Positions 12,101 to 25,087 are shown, numbered from the stretch's first letter. The stretch is 64,000 nt of DNA from Lepeophtheirus salmonis (GCF_016086655.4 NC_052136.2:39502866-39566865); one strand, 5' to 3'. A program made the numbers and translations. The notes: generated by a model not told the origin, from the letters alone.

Positions 12101-12330
12101 TGTGGAAAAATTTGTATTATTTTATAGGAAGTGATAAACAAATAAAGAGGCACTTAATTTTTATATTTATTTTGGAAAATTGAAGAATTTTCAGCTTTCT
12201 GAATTATAGTAGATAAACAAAAAGTGTGGGCATTTTTTCTCCAACTACGTATATGTATGAAGCCCTGGTGTTCTTTATATATAAGTTTTATACTACTCCA
12301 AATTTTATTCATATCCCATGTACATTATAT

Positions 12331-12357
12331 AAATACGCTGAGTTTATCAGCGTATTT
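12331..12357. other. Perfect 11-bp hairpin AAATACGCTGA
   Basis: AAATACGCTGA (12331-12341), loop GTTTA, and TCAGCGTATTT (12347-12357). It lies upstream of the hAT relic on its strand; its function is unknown. Confidence 0.5.
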
Positions 12358-12429
12358 TTGCGTAGGATTGATAGTTGCACATGAAAAATAAGAAAAGGTG
12401 GAATTAAAAATGGTTAATACATTTTCTTA

Positions 12430-12640
12430 CCTGAGTCGTAACATTCCTCTGTTAGCTTAAATAGGCTTTGACGTTTTCAAAAAATAAGATTTTAATCTCG
12501 AAACTATCCCATGATGTTCTTGGTTAGGATCCTTGATTTTAGCAAGGAATTCTTTTCTGTATGTTGTTGGTAATTTTTGAAATAGTTCCAAACAGGGTCA
12601 TATTTCGACCAGATCCACAACCAGAAAATATTCTTTCGAA
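12430..12640 (-). pseudogene. Possible 5' remnant (BED-finger-like) of the hAT element
   Basis: The minus strand carries DPVWNYFKN followed by broken reading in several frames. VWxYF is how many BED zinc-finger domains of hAT transposases begin, and the position 5' of the transposase relic is right. No Cys/His ligand set could be confirmed. Confidence 0.3.
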
Positions 12641-12659
12641 ATCAATTTAAAATCGCACT

Positions 12660-15080
12660 TAGATATTTAACGTAAAACTACTTTACAAAACAAAAGAAAT
12701 GACATACTAAATACGTAGTACGTACGATAACAACTACACAGTATATTGATTCCTAATTATGTCTCCTGTATATCACCTCAACTAATAACAAAAGAGAAAA
12801 AGTACCGGAAATAAGCATAATAACAGTTGCTTATATAATCTCACTTCATGGCATTTCTAATTTTTTTCGAGACTGTTGTTCTTCATTTCACCCTTGATTG
12901 ATTTCTAATTGAAAAATATAAATTTAGAGATCACAACTTTTATGCAGAATACTTCATTGCAAACCTTTTCTACATTAGATATTGTATTGATAATTTCAAT
13001 TAATTGAAAAATTAAAGAAAATCAAGTGAAAGATTTACTTTAAACATAAATATATTAAAATTGAGTTCTATATTTTGGATTATGTACATATATGAGTTGC
13101 AGTCTAAATCCAACTATTAAATATAATTTTGTAACTCTACATCCCTCCCATATTATTATATCAATTTATTCAAAACGAATCTTCTCACCTATATATATGT
13201 TTTCATTGAACAATTATCTTTGTGAAAAACTTTATGATTTAAAGTAACTATTTGAAAATATGGAAATTCCTTACACCTTGATCCTATGTTATTAATACCT
13301 TTTATTAATTTGATTAAAAAAATCTTATTTAAATAAAAAAAATCCGATTTAAATAAATTGATTTTTTTGATTAATACATTCAAAAAAGTCATTAAATGTT
13401 CCATTTGTAGGTACAGGGTGTACCCCAATACGCACTTTCAAACACCGCGGATCTCGCATAACCTGGTGTTTGGAATTACTCTGACTCTTCGCATAGTACG
13501 GTATATTCCTGTCATATGGCGGTTTTTTATATTATGATAATAAATTATAAAAAAACTATATATTGTGGTAAAGAAATTTTTTTATAGTTGTTGATAAGTT
13601 CGTTTGTACTATTCATATTATAGAAGTCTATAATTTTGCAAAAGGGACAGGGGATGTCCTGTAAGTATTTAATTTGATACTTGAAGATAAATTTTTGGGT
13701 TATTACTTATTATACAAACTTGCAATTAATAATGTTACTGAATAAATATTGGGTAATTTGAGATTGTTTCAATTTTACAGTATTGAAATGATGTGATTAC
13801 AAAATCAAATAAATATCAGGTTAAGATTAAATTTTACAAGTATCTTGTCTGGCATACATTATTTAAAATAATTTATGATAAATTAAATATTGTATCGTCC
13901 TAATCATACCAAAAAATCATAATAAAAAATGGACTTTGAAAAATAATTTCTTCATTTTACGGGTTTTATAATATATAAGTCTCCATACAACGCAGACTTC
14001 ATAAAAGGCAAATTTTTTGTGTTCCCTAAAACCTCGATAAGCAAAAAGGCGTATCTGATATTTTTCAACAACAATACTACTTTTCTTGTTCATAATCGAT
14101 TCAAAAGAAATTATTTCTAAAAATCAAGCTAAGTCATAAAGATTTGCACCTCAGATTTGATTTTTTTCAAAAAACCCTGTTAAACATTCAATTAGCATAC
14201 AGTAGTATTCAATAAAGATTTCTGTTTTATAATTACTTTTAAAGCCTTTTAATGAGATATATTTGAAGTTTGTCAATATTAGATAGAAATATACATCCAC
14301 TAGGAGCCCTTTTCAGTTATGATGCCGTTTGTGCCGTCAGTATATACTAACTTTAAGTCGTAATTTTCGTTAAAAGTCAATTACAATAAGTTACAAAAAT
14401 ATTGCTTGATTATTATAATATACGCAACTTTTATATACTCATATAACTCAACCTATTAATTATAAGATATGCTAAATAAATATTACAGCGGTTTGAATGA
14501 TTAATTACTTGATTACACCTTTGTGAATAAAATTAATAAAAATATTATGTTTGAATGAGTCAATATCAATTACACATTAATGGATACTGGATCAATCAAT
14601 CATGTGGATAACATGGTAATTTTGCCTGTCTGTAATTGATAATAACTTGTATATTTTTTTGTTTTCACTAATTAGAAAATCAATTATAGGAGTATAAATA
14701 CATAGTACATATATGATAAAAATAAAAATGTGGTCCATGATGTATTTCTTTCGCTTGCGCTTTTTGTATAATGCATAATTTAAGGGATTTTACGAAATAA
14801 TTCCCTAATCATTTTGATCAATAATTAATTGATAATATTTTGGAGTATATACTAAGGGAAAGTGTGTTTTGATATTGATTTATTCTCCTATGGATATTGA
14901 ATTAGGACAACAAATGTATAACAATGAACTTTTAAAAAAACAAAAATAACATGTTTAAGTTAAAATATATTGAAAATATAATACACGGTAAATAAACATC
15001 TGAAATCACTCAACCTTTTGTTCCTATTTGTAAAGATTGCCACAGCGTTGTATATGGGGTTGTTTATCCTAAGCATTTTT
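12660..15080. other. AT-rich intergenic DNA, no gene seen
   Basis: It contains only scattered short open stretches and A/T runs. No inverted-repeat element or protein-like reading could be supported. Confidence 0.55.
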
Positions 15081-15085
15081 TGTCA

Positions 15086-15310
15086 TGCAAGTTTTTTTAT
15101 TGTTGTGTTGGCAACTTAAATAGTGGATTTTTCTAACGCTTTTATCATTATTCCTTCTTCTTGAGGATAGAATATATGATTTTAACTATAAAGTGTAACA
15201 ACGAGTATGTGCTCAATAATGACAGAGGGAAAAAATTATAAGGATAAGTTCTTGTTGGACTCGGTATATAATTGAGGATCAATATTGAGTAATTTCTGCT
15301 ATGTCTTTTA
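15086..15310 (+). repeat. Dispersed GTTGGCAAC-family repeat, most complete plus copy
   Basis: The order is GCAAGTTTTTTTATTGTTG, TGTTGGCAACTTAAATAGTG, TTATCATTATTCC, TTGAGGATAGAAT, GTGCTCAATAATGACAGAG, TTCTTGTTGGACTCG and GAGGATCAATATTGAG. No coding frame was found and no clear inverted ends. A SINE or MITE origin is possible. Confidence 0.55.
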
Positions 15311-15534
15311 ATTATACAGATAGGATCTTGTGTTTATTTCCTTCAATATAATGCAGTTTGTATTAATCTAGTAAAACATCATCTTTGTTAGCCAGATACT
15401 AAGTTGCCTGTTCAAAAATCATCCAAGGAATAATTGTACAGAATTAGTCAACGATTGCATCCCTTACCTACTCTCAAATACATTTTACGTATTTATGGTA
15501 TCCGCGAACAGAAAAAAGTGTTGTATAATTTTAT

Positions 15535-15600
15535 AGGTTAATAGAAGATCAAAGTCATATGATCGGGCATACCAGAATTTTCAATTTGATGTAAATTATG
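15535..15600. mobile_element. Left-end fragment of the same MITE family
   Basis: GGTTAATAGAAGATC, CATACCAGAATTTTC and AATTTGATGTA align with the left part of 15749-16019 only; it lies about 150 bp upstream of that copy. Confidence 0.5.
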
Positions 15601-15748
15601 AAGCTAATTGTAGATTTGTATCAACTTACACTGAAAATGATCTCATTTTCACACATCTATTGATAATATAGGTGTCATAAATAGTGATGAAAATTCTGTG
15701 TATTTTGGGCATATTAAAAAAATAAACCGAAAATAAACATATTAACCC

Positions 15749-16019
15749 TCAAGGTAAATAGAAATAGAAGGTTATGTCATCAAATGACCTGCCAGAGTTT
15801 TCCATTTGATGTACCATACTGACTGCTGGACGAGACAGACAGATTTTGACGCCATAGAGTATAACAGCGGTACTCTAACAGTAACAGTCAAGGAAGGGGA
15901 TACATAGCTACTCTTCGTAACAGTTATACTCTTTGACGTCACTATTAAAAAGTGCGGTGGAAGTGAAGCATCAGTTGGAAAAGCGGTATGGTATAACCTT
16001 GTATTTCTATTAATCTTGA
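15749..16019. mobile_element. 271-bp MITE with about 28-bp inverted ends
   Basis: The left end TCAAGGTAAATAGAAATAGA and the reverse complement of the right end, TCAAGATTAATAGAAATACA, pair over about 28 bp and continue into GGTTAT. No open frame spans it in a meaningful way. Related copies occur at 34911-35122 and, as a left-end fragment, at 15535-15600. Confidence 0.75.
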
Positions 16020-16243
16020 CTTGATCTAAAGACATTATCACGACTATCTAAAGTAACCGGATCCCTATTTAATAAAACAATTGTTGAAGTAGGCTCTGGG
16101 CATGATTTTTGAATTCTTAAGATCCTCTAAGAGAAGCGTCTGGGAATCGATTATCAATAAAAATTGGTAGTTGTCACAATTTCAATGCTCAGAAATTGTT
16201 AAATTATGTACTAAATATTAGATTACTTGAAAATTGTTTGAGG

Positions 16244-16550
16244 GTATGAGTGATAGGAGTAATATTTTCTCTATTAGGAGAGTTCCCTCTATCCTTACAT
16301 TTCAGCAGGAAGTTGTCTATCGTCTCATTGCTCCTCCTGGTGACAAAAATCATTGCCGTCTCTCAGTTATGGCTCAGAATTATGCTAATATGGATTATAA
16401 AATTTAAAGTACCTGGGGCAGCCTTTGTGCCTTGTCCAGAAGTTAATGTTGGTGGGTCGGTACTCATTCCTTCCATTGTACCCTGTATTGACGTACTATT
16501 TCAGTTCCTTGAAAGTGTTGTGAATACCTATTATCATGATCCATAAGCAA
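16244..16550 (+). other. Higher-GC island with fragmentary protein-like reading
   Basis: This block stands out from AT-rich flanks. One frame after TTTCAG (16303) reads QEVVYRLIAPPGDKNHCRLS and VMAQNYANMDYKI before a stop; a second frame is open for about 98 codons over the whole block. Neither is recognised. A decayed mobile-element gene is the likeliest source. Confidence 0.25.
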
Positions 16551-16849
16551 AAATCCTTTTTTATTTGCACTTCGTGAAGACTCTTTCCGTCTTAAATTAG
16601 TGGTAAAATGGAATGCAATTATTTGATGTTTATGGTGTCAACAAAGATTTCACAATGGAGGACTTTGCTTGAATTGCATATATTTATCGAGATATTATAC
16701 CAACACATGAAAATATAAAGGAATATACTAATTGAGATGTTAAAATCGTTCTTACAGGTTCACATAACTGCTTTTTTGACTAATTTTGCTAATGGGTGAA
16801 CTGATGAGAGGGAGGGAAACTTCGTTATATAGCCAGTCCAAGTAAAGTC

Positions 16850-17095
16850 TGAAGACTTTGGGGATAAGTTAAAGTCTTTAAATATTTTCATCTATCCCAG
16901 ATTAAGTTATCAACGAAAAAAAAAAAAATCCTGTCAAAGTTGATTCAAGAGCTTTCAAGTTAGCCAAAGTCTCGAATCCTTGATTGTGTCATCAAATTGA
17001 GTCACAAGCCTTCAAAATATGGACTCGAGCTCAAGTCGGGTCGTAAGTCTTTAGTCCCAATCTTCCTCTTGGGGACATACCCTAGTATTAGTAAA
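16850..17095. repeat. CAAGTC/GACTC word-repeat element
   Basis: The block keeps repeating AAGTCTGAAGACTTTGG, AAAGTCTTTAAA, GACTCGAGCTCAAGTCGGG and TAAGTCTTTAGTC. This heavy reuse of a 6-mer in both orientations is typical of some non-autonomous transposon interiors. Confidence 0.4.
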
Positions 17096-18383
17096 TAAAG
17101 AACATAGTAGAGCAAGACACTTCCGTACTATCAGTTAATTTCCTTTTGGAGGATGAAAGGTTGCGAGATACTACAAATTTACAATGTGTTTTCTTTTTGT
17201 CATTTGTCAATATTCCCCGTTATTAGTATCTTGAACACGTCGTTACTTTTATTGTATCAATCAACTTTTCTCATAAAAAGAAACAGAAAAAAGATCCGAA
17301 CCTATCCATGACCTATCTAGTGAGATGAGTGAATCCACAGCTGATAACAAAATTCAAAGGGTATTCTTGTGTTAGCGAGGTAACACCGTGTGAAAGTTTA
17401 AACACTCAATTCAAATTAAGTTTTGATAAATAGTTACTATAACTACCTATGTAAATATAAAAAATATTTGGACATAAGGCCGAGAATGGCTAACTTTCAT
17501 AGGAAAGGTTATGTAATAGAATGAAAGTTGCATTGTCCCAACAATTAAGAAAAATGATTTTTAATTTCTTACAACTGTTTTTTAGATTGCACGTAGCCCT
17601 TACTATTAGTATTTTAAAAATTGTGCTGTAAAATTTGAATTAAATTTTGTGACCCATATGAATATATCTCTTATTAAATAAAGAATAATCCAAGAAATGG
17701 GGGAAATGTGACAAAATTATTAACTAGGTACCAATTGAACTTTTACTTTTTTTTGTTTCAATTGATATAGAAAAGGTTGAGATATACTATGAATACGTCA
17801 TTGTTTTGATTATGAGTTTTTATGTAAAATGAGTACTGTACTTAGTCAAATAATGAAATATATGCAATTCAATAGTGTTATTTGTCAATTTGTATTTGGA
17901 AATAAGTTCATACCAATAAAAAAATGTAGAGCAATAAATACTAAATATTACTATGGTGTGAAAGCTGGGAACTTTATGCAGAGTATAGATTGTGTGATAT
18001 ATTTATTATAGTTATGGTGAATTATTCATGTATTTTTTCTTACCAACGTAATACAGTTATTTATTTACTAATTATGTGTACGTTGCGAAAGCTTGAATAT
18101 TTTATTTTAGAGTATAAGTTGCGTGATTTTATCTTTACTGTGGTCAGTAATTAAAGTACATCTTCTTAATTTATAGTTGGAGCTGTGCAAATTGTCGAAA
18201 CCTTTACAAATGGACCTTTATATTTATATATCTGGTGGTAGCCTGCAAGATAATGATACTCATATTAAATATTTCGTCCTATTTTGACCATTCAAACATA
18301 TTAACAAGCACATGAGCTGTAGTTTATATTGTAAGTGAAGATTTTGATAACTTCATGTTTATATATCAGGGGAATCTGTATGA

Positions 18384-18405
18384 TTATATATATATATATA
18401 TATAT
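18384..18405. repeat. (TA)n microsatellite followed by G-run
   Basis: About eleven TA units, then TTTGGGGGGGAGGGGGG. Other TA-rich runs are at about 25392-25410 and 24738-24752. Confidence 0.8.
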
Positions 18406-18653
18406 TTGGGGGGGAGGGGGGTAGAACTTTTTGGAAAAAAAATTACAATTATTGCAAAAAAGCTTCAAAAATCCATAGTTATTCACAAAAAAAATTAAAT
18501 AATTCAAATATTAAATTTTTCGAATTTTTTTTCAAAAATCCATATATCCTTAAAAATTCAAATATCCGTAGCTATTCACAAAAAATACCATAAAAAGCAA
18601 AAATTCCTTATTTTGGGGGAAGGGTATAGCCCCTCCAGTCCAGAGCGGTTTAG
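18400..18653. repeat. AT-rich dispersed repeat ending CCAGTCCAGAGCGG, copy 1
   Basis: It shares with 21128-21248 the blocks TTCAAATATCCGT, CCATAAAAAGCAAAAATTCC, TTATTTTGG, GGAAGGGTA and CCCCTCCAGTCCAGAGCGG. A G-rich run starts it (about 18406-18421). Confidence 0.62.
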
Positions 18654-18689
18654 TTGCTATGATAGTTTCTTCTATGTCCTGCAAGAAGC

Positions 18690-18985
18690 TGTGAAATGAA
18701 GGAATTAAACGCAAGTCCTACTCCGTATCAAGAATGGACAAAGGGAGGAATTACTCAGTTTTTGATCCTTAATTCTACTCTGAGTCGTACAACAAGAATT
18801 TACACTTATAAATCCCATACACTTCCTCGTGTTACTCTTCACTATTCATGAGTATCCCCACTTTATATTGAGATGTTGTCTACTTTAGAATGAAACATAA
18901 GGACAACATCTTAACATAATAAAAAAAAGCGCTATTTAGGTTGCCAACAACGACAAAAAAACTAGCATGGCAAAAAAATGATTAA
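18690..18985 (-). repeat. Dispersed GTTGGCAAC-family repeat, minus copy
   Basis: The reverse complement gives GCATGCTAGTTTTTT-like start, GTTGTTGGCAACCTAAATAG, then GTACGACTC and AAGGATCAAAAACTGAG, in the same order as 15086-15310. Confidence 0.52.
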
Positions 18986-19002
18986 GATTTACACAATACT
19001 AG

Positions 19003-19438
19003 CAGGGGCGTCTGCAGGATTTTATTTATTGGTTTTTGGAATTTTTTAGAGAAAAAATCTAAATTAAATTTTATTGGACAAAAATTAGAAAAAATCTAAA
19101 GCTGTTTACAAAAAACTCTATCTTTTGTAAAATAATTTCAAATATTAAATTTTTTAGCAAAAAAATTTCAGAAAAATATTCAAAATCCACAGCCCTTCAG
19201 GAAAAATAAAATTGTATCGAAAAAAATTTCAAGAATTAAATTTCAAATATAAAATTTTTGGAAACAAAAATCAAAAAAAAATAATTCTTTGTAGAAAATT
19301 TTAAAAATCCATAGCTATTCATAGCAAAAAAAATATTGAAAAATTATATTTCAAATATTGCATTTTCTAGTAAAAATCCCAAATTCGTTAATTTAGGAGG
19401 GTTTAGCTCTTCCAACTCATCCCTTACGGACGCCCCTG
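19003..19438. mobile_element. AT-rich repeat with CAGGGGCGTC ends (complete copy)
   Basis: The left end CAGGGGCGTCTGCAGG and the right end CTTACGGACGCCCCTG (reverse complement CAGGGGCGTCCGTAAG) match at 13 of 16 positions. The interior is A-rich or T-rich DNA of repeated AATTTCAAAAATCCATAGC-like units. ACTA flanks both sides (18998-19001 and 19439-19442), if one extra G is allowed on the left. Confidence 0.68.
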
Positions 19439-20369
19439 ACTAAACAGATGTAAAATATACGATTAACATACAAGTAATTCATACGGTTGTCCTTGCTATA
19501 TTTGGAGTATGATTTGTGTTTAATTTCTAAATCGCAGTTAATCTAATAAAATGTCTCCTCTCAAATATTCTTCAAATTGTCAGGAATACCATGTTAGTAT
19601 TTGGTGTCTTTATTTATAGAATAGTATATTTTCAATTTGTCGACCAAAAAATAAGTATACTGACTTGAGACTTTAACAGAAAAAATGATGTATTTCAAGT
19701 AAGTCGTTGTTCTACTATTGTTTCCCTCCGTTTCGATGGCTCCTAAGGCAAATTTTTAATTTAATTACAGCATAGAATGGACTAACTGAAACAACAATAC
19801 AAAACATTATATTATAATATGTTCTAGGACTACTACATACATATATCCCTGTTGATGTTTATTGTTAAGAAGGTTTTTTTGCTCGGTTTCTGAACTTTTA
19901 ATAATAGAGAAGAAGGAAGAGATCTTTTTGAAGTTTAACCGCTGATGTCTTATTTTTGTTTTAGTTCTTTATAACTAGTTCTTTTAGATAGAAAATATGT
20001 ATGTATGTACATAATTAACTTTACACACTTTTGGGTTTCTAAGAAGAAAAGAAAGAAAATTAAGTATTTAAAGAGAGAGAAAGAGAACAAAGATGTTGTA
20101 AATTGATTTGGTGGGAGGGGGAAGGGGGGGGAAGACATTACATTTTTTGGGCATGCGTTTTTATAGACCTTCTATTGATTTGCCATAAGAGAAGAGAGTA
20201 AAACATACCTAGACTAAGTCATATTTCAACAAAGAAAAGATCGGAGTTGAACGAATAAAAATTCATTTTATTTTTGTTTTGTTTTTTTAGAAATTTCAAA
20301 AATGGGAATTCATATTTCTTATACAAGAATAGGGCTTCTCATTTGCTGTTTAATATATATCATTAAGGC

Positions 20370-20660
20370 GATCCCTGGAAAAATAAGATTTTAGATTTGA
20401 TGATCCGGAAAATTAGAGGCTGGATCCCCCAACAACAAAAAAAAAACAACAACAATAAAGTCTTGATTGTTATTAGAAATATTTTTCATTATTCAGGGTC
20501 AATTTTGTAGTAGTGCAAAAAATCAAATATATGAATTTTTTGGGAGGAAAAAAATCATGATTTTTTTTTACCCAAAAAATTAATATTTGAAATTTTTTTC
20601 AAAAAAATTCAATTTTCCATTGAATAGTTTACAATTTTTGATATCCTTTCAAAAAAATTA
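20370..20660. repeat. AT-rich dispersed repeat filler with short G/C-rich lead
   Basis: It starts around GGCGATCCCTGG and GGCTGGATCCCCC, then poly-A/poly-T filler of the same style as the preceding repeats (20500-20650). No inverted ends were resolved. Confidence 0.35.
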
Positions 20661-21127
20661 TGACGTCCTTGTTGTACGATTCTGCCTGCACATCATACTT
20701 TTTTCAAATACATCTTTTCTAGCAATTTTATTGTTCCCGAATTAATGGATTTGGTGACATAGAAGTTCTTCTCCATGATGGATATTACGTTCATCCTCTT
20801 GAAATTATACTGTAATAGTTTTTAACCACGGTAGATAGAAGAAAAAGTCAAAGTCCTTTACTTAATGAGAAGTAATCTCATCCGGCCTCATCCGCAGTCC
20901 ATAGATCGACTCACAACCTCCTCCATATAATGATAAATTTTATTTATTTCTAAGATCCTCTAATGTCCAAGTATCTCAAAAAAGTTGATATCCTTTCCTC
21001 CTAATCTAATAAGGTATTCTTCGCTTTCCGAAGTTTTTTCCTTATTACTAAAAGTTTACGATACTTGAATTTCAACTATCAGCTGTCATTGTTTCCAATT
21101 TTGAGATAGAAAGAGATATAATTTTTT

Positions 21128-21248
21128 CGATTTTTTTTCAGAAATCTATAAAAAATTCAAATATCCGTCGAAAAAAACAAAAAACCATAAAAAGCAAAAA
21201 TTCCTTATTTTGGAGGAAGGGTACATCCCCTCCAGTCCAGAGCGGCTT
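21128..21248. repeat. AT-rich dispersed repeat ending CCAGTCCAGAGCGG, copy 2
   Basis: Close match to 18525-18653 in the same orientation, ending CCCCTCCAGTCCAGAGCGG then CTTAG. The high identity of the last 60 bp suggests recent spread or a local duplication. Confidence 0.62.
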
Positions 21249-22497
21249 AGTTATGACGTTTGGGCAAACTTATAAAATATACCCATAAGTTCTCTAAAAC
21301 TGAAATAATTTATTTTATATTTTAGGAAGAAAAAACAAATTTCAAATTTGTGAATTTATGATTAGTGTGCAAAAAGGTAAAGTTACAATTCAATATTCAA
21401 TTGTTGTTTTGTTATTAGTGTTTCATTGAGCATTATTTTTTGTCGCATGAATTGTTAAAAATATTATTTTAACTTGTGAATCCTCAATAGTATATTTTAA
21501 TAAATTACATAAAAGAAATATTTTCAGGGAAATATTTATTAAAGGAAATTCTCATAGGTATAAAACACCGATATATCCCCAAAAAAAGGATTCAGAGATC
21601 CCTGGAGATATACCCTAGTTTCAATTTAAGTATCAATGGTGTTTGGTATAATGGTACAGTAATGGTACTGGAGTACTGGTGCATTTAAAACGATACTTTA
21701 ATAAAGTAGAAATTACCCACTGATGACGTAGCTCATTTAAATTTCTGATGTAGTATTTATTGTCTTTTATGTATGGGTGAACAAAAATGATCTATGATAT
21801 GAAAAAAATATCATCAAATTTTTGTACTAGTTCTATTTCCAAAACAAAACCCTTTAAGTCCATAAATCTAATCGAAAAGTAACAAAAAGCCCTTTTCCAA
21901 TTTTGTTATTAGTATACTGACATCATTAGTATCATCATGTATCATACACACTGCACATTGCCGTTATGTGGGATAGTGTGTATCAAATGTGTGCTCATAC
22001 CCACACTTAAAAATAAAAACCAATTGTCCTTAAAATAGATTTGTTAGTAGCACCAATAACTATTTTATATTATAGGACATCTCTATTTCTGAAACTAGTC
22101 CTGAACCACTCTCATGAAATGAAACCTTATTTATTGATCCAATGTGCACAATTAAACGATTTTTGATAGTTCACCTAGCCCAAATAGATACATGCCATTG
22201 CATATTTAGAGTCGAAAAAGTATCAAAAAAACTTTTTCAATTTTGCTATTACGCTGTTTTAGAATACAAATGTCATATATGAACATATTTATATTAGTTC
22301 AGGAGAATATAACTAAACTTTTTTGACATATCAGACATTTTTAGAATAAGAAGAGTATGGAAATATAATTTTTGAAATTTAAGGATTTCAAAATTTGTAT
22401 CAAATTTCTTATACACAGCCCCTCCCCCACAAATGATACAGGAAATGAAGGAAATTCATCCAATTTGAACAATCAAACGTTATCTGCATATATTTAG

Positions 22498-22649
22498 ACT
22501 CATGACACCAGGTACTATCGTGACAAGAGAGACAAACTCAAGGATGTTGTCTTGCCTTTCGTGATCTTGACGATCACGTTACGAACATCCCTTTCCGGTC
22601 TTGACTCACTCCAGAGTGTTGTTGGACGTTACAAGTACATGGCTATTTA
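22498..22649 (+). CDS. Candidate exon or coding relic, unidentified
   Basis: After TATATTTAG (ending 22497), 49 codons are open to TAG (22647-22649), reading HDTRYYRDKRDKLKDVVLPF, VILTITLRTSLSGLDSLQSV, VGRYKYMAI. All other frames have stops. Composition is strikingly less AT-rich than its surroundings. A 7-bp perfect hairpin, CGTGATC/GATCACG, sits at 22560-22578. It may be an exon, a transposon relic or a non-coding RNA; I cannot decide. Confidence 0.22.
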
Positions 22650-23104
22650 GAGGTAATTATTTAATAGTCTAAGGAAAAGAAAATGAATTCAATAAGACGA
22701 TATGAAGACGTTTATTTAGTTGTCAGTTCCCCATCATCAACAATAAAAACAAAAACCGAAATAATGTGTTGGTCTCTCCCTCCCTCTGTATTTCTTTTTG
22801 GTCGAATGGAATTCTAATTGATAGCTACTTCACTGTATATGTCTATATGTATGTACCTCAACACATTTTTACAAAGAAATATATTATATACCTAGTTGCT
22901 GTTAAGCCTATAATTTGTACTTCATCAAGACTAGGTACTCTTGGAGGGAGGATCAATGTAAGTGAGTAGTAGTGTGTGGAGGAATTGAACCAGTAATTGA
23001 GACGACAAAAAAACTCTCTTTTAGAATCAATTTGAAGAAGAAGGATGTCATGAGGGGCAAAAATATAATTCAAGTTAGTGTTCTAGCTCGGTATATCAGT
23101 ATTA

Positions 23105-23465
23105 TATCCACCGAGGGTGGGCTGTAGACCCCCTCCTAATAAAAGAATTTTGTATTTTACTAGAAAATTTAATTTAATTTTTCAAATTTTTTTCCAAAAA
23201 TACAAAATTTCAAATTTTCTGTTAAGACCAATGAATTTTGAAATTTTTCTCCAAAAAATTTAATTTTTTTGTACAACTGTGGATTTTTTGAATTTTTTGT
23301 GAGCAGCACTGGATTTATGAATTTTTTTCTAAAAAATTAATATTTCAAATTTAATTTTTGAAATGATTTAATAAATAATTTTAGGATATTTTTTCAAAAA
23401 AAAATATTTTAAGGATTTTTTTTCAACAAAAAATTACAAAATCATAAAAATAATTTAATCCTGCA
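23105..23465. repeat. AT-rich dispersed repeat, inverted filler type
   Basis: It begins near GGGTGGGCTGTAGACCCCC and continues as T-rich runs (ATTTTTTGAATTTTTTGTGAG and similar) that mirror the A-rich filler of the other copies. The ends are not clear. Confidence 0.45.
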
Positions 23466-23727
23466 AACGTTTCTGTATGGATAGAGTTGTATCAAATATG
23501 ATCTACAAATATGTTCAATTAAAAGAAACCGATCAATCTCAGGGTAATCTTGATAATTAAAACAATGTTTGGGAGAACAGCAGCTTAGCTATTAAGATGT
23601 GAAAACAGATTACCAGCAATATTACCTGCAAATCACACTCTGAATCTTGGTAGGAATTACACGGATGTCAATCCTAAATTATACATATATCTACAGTTAT
23701 AAATCCTGATCATTTTTCCCCTGTTGG

Positions 23728-23890
23728 CAACCTGAACAGTGTTTTGTTACTTTCTAAAGATGTTATCATTATTTTTCATTCATGAAAGTGCTTGTGCAGA
23801 TGAATGATAGCACTTATGAAAGGACGCGGATGTTTATTTTCTATTCTACTCCAATTTGAACGAGAACTTGCCGTGCAATTTCCCACCAAA
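23728..23890 (+). repeat. Dispersed GTTGGCAAC-family repeat, diverged copy
   Basis: TGTTGGCAACCTGAACAGTG, GTTATCATTATTTTTCATTC and CTTATGAAAGGA line up with the family; the 3' part is strongly diverged. Confidence 0.45.
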
Positions 23891-25087
23891 TTGTCTTGGG
23901 TACTTTGGTCATTCATAATCACTTTATATTTAGTTTTTCTCATTATAAGAATTTAAAAAAAAAAAAGATAACAGCCATGTAAAATTAGAAAAACTGTTCT
24001 GATTTTCCAAGAGAAAAAATATCACCCGTGTTAAGCTCATATTTTATACAACTCTAAAAATAGAGGTACCCTAGTAGTATTGGGAATTAAAACTCTATTA
24101 TATTTTGCGGATAGTGGAACCGGTACTTGCGGCTCCATTTTTTCACCCAAAAAGTTGGCATACCTATTACATAACTCCTTAAATTTCTGACCCAACAAAC
24201 AAAAAAGTTCTTTAAATAAAAAGTCATCAAATATCACCATGCAAAAGATATTTTTAAGTTAAAAAAAAGCCTCAAAATATTGATACCTTTGTTCATACCA
24301 TAACCAAAATAATTGGTATCGTGACAACACTAATATAAAGTAATGAGATGTCCAACTCAATCAAAAATCATCAAATGATTTGACCCCTTTTTGACCTTGA
24401 ATCCACGACCATTTGACTTTTTGAAATGTAAGGAGACACACAAGGGAAAAAAAGGACACGCAATATTTGACAACATACATGTCTCTCATGGAAACATTTA
24501 TCATTCCATGAAATGTTATGTGAGAAGTCTATATTGTGGGATTGAATGATGAATTTTATTTTGAAAAAAATAAAATCACTCATGACTCTGCATATTATTT
24601 AATCAGATATCATAATAAGATGTTTTGTTTCCTACAACATATTGAAAAAAAAGTATATTGCCAAGATATATACTAATATATTTTCTTCAAAACGATTTCC
24701 GAAATAAGAACACCATAATTTTATAATCAGGGGCAGGATTATATATATATATATTTTTTTTTAAATTCATAGCTCCTTATGAAAAATAGAATTTTTGGAA
24801 TAAATGTTTATCCTTAATGTATGTTTTTGGAAGACGATATCGGGATCAAATACAGTGCTATTAATGGAACGAAGATTTTAATTGTAATAAACTACCTTGG
24901 CAATTTCATCTCATCCCAGAAATTTGAATAAAAAGCATCAAATTGAGTGGAGTAATATATCTATGGGCAGTATCTAAATATGATGTAAAAGAAAAGGGTA
25001 TTTCCCCTTTTCCTTTTGATTTTTGTTTGATACTTTTTTTCTAACCCACGAAATATAGAATGTAAAAGGTTGAATTTTCATGGTTAT

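Noticed and set aside
15772..16041. 89-codon open stretch on the minus strand
   Set aside because: It lies within the inverted-repeat MITE at 15749-16019, and its counterpart at 34911-35122 does not keep the frame.
24037..24240. Minus-strand 67-codon frame with a plausible-looking sequence
   Set aside because: It has no recognised domain, splice context or composition shift, so it could not be supported as a gene.
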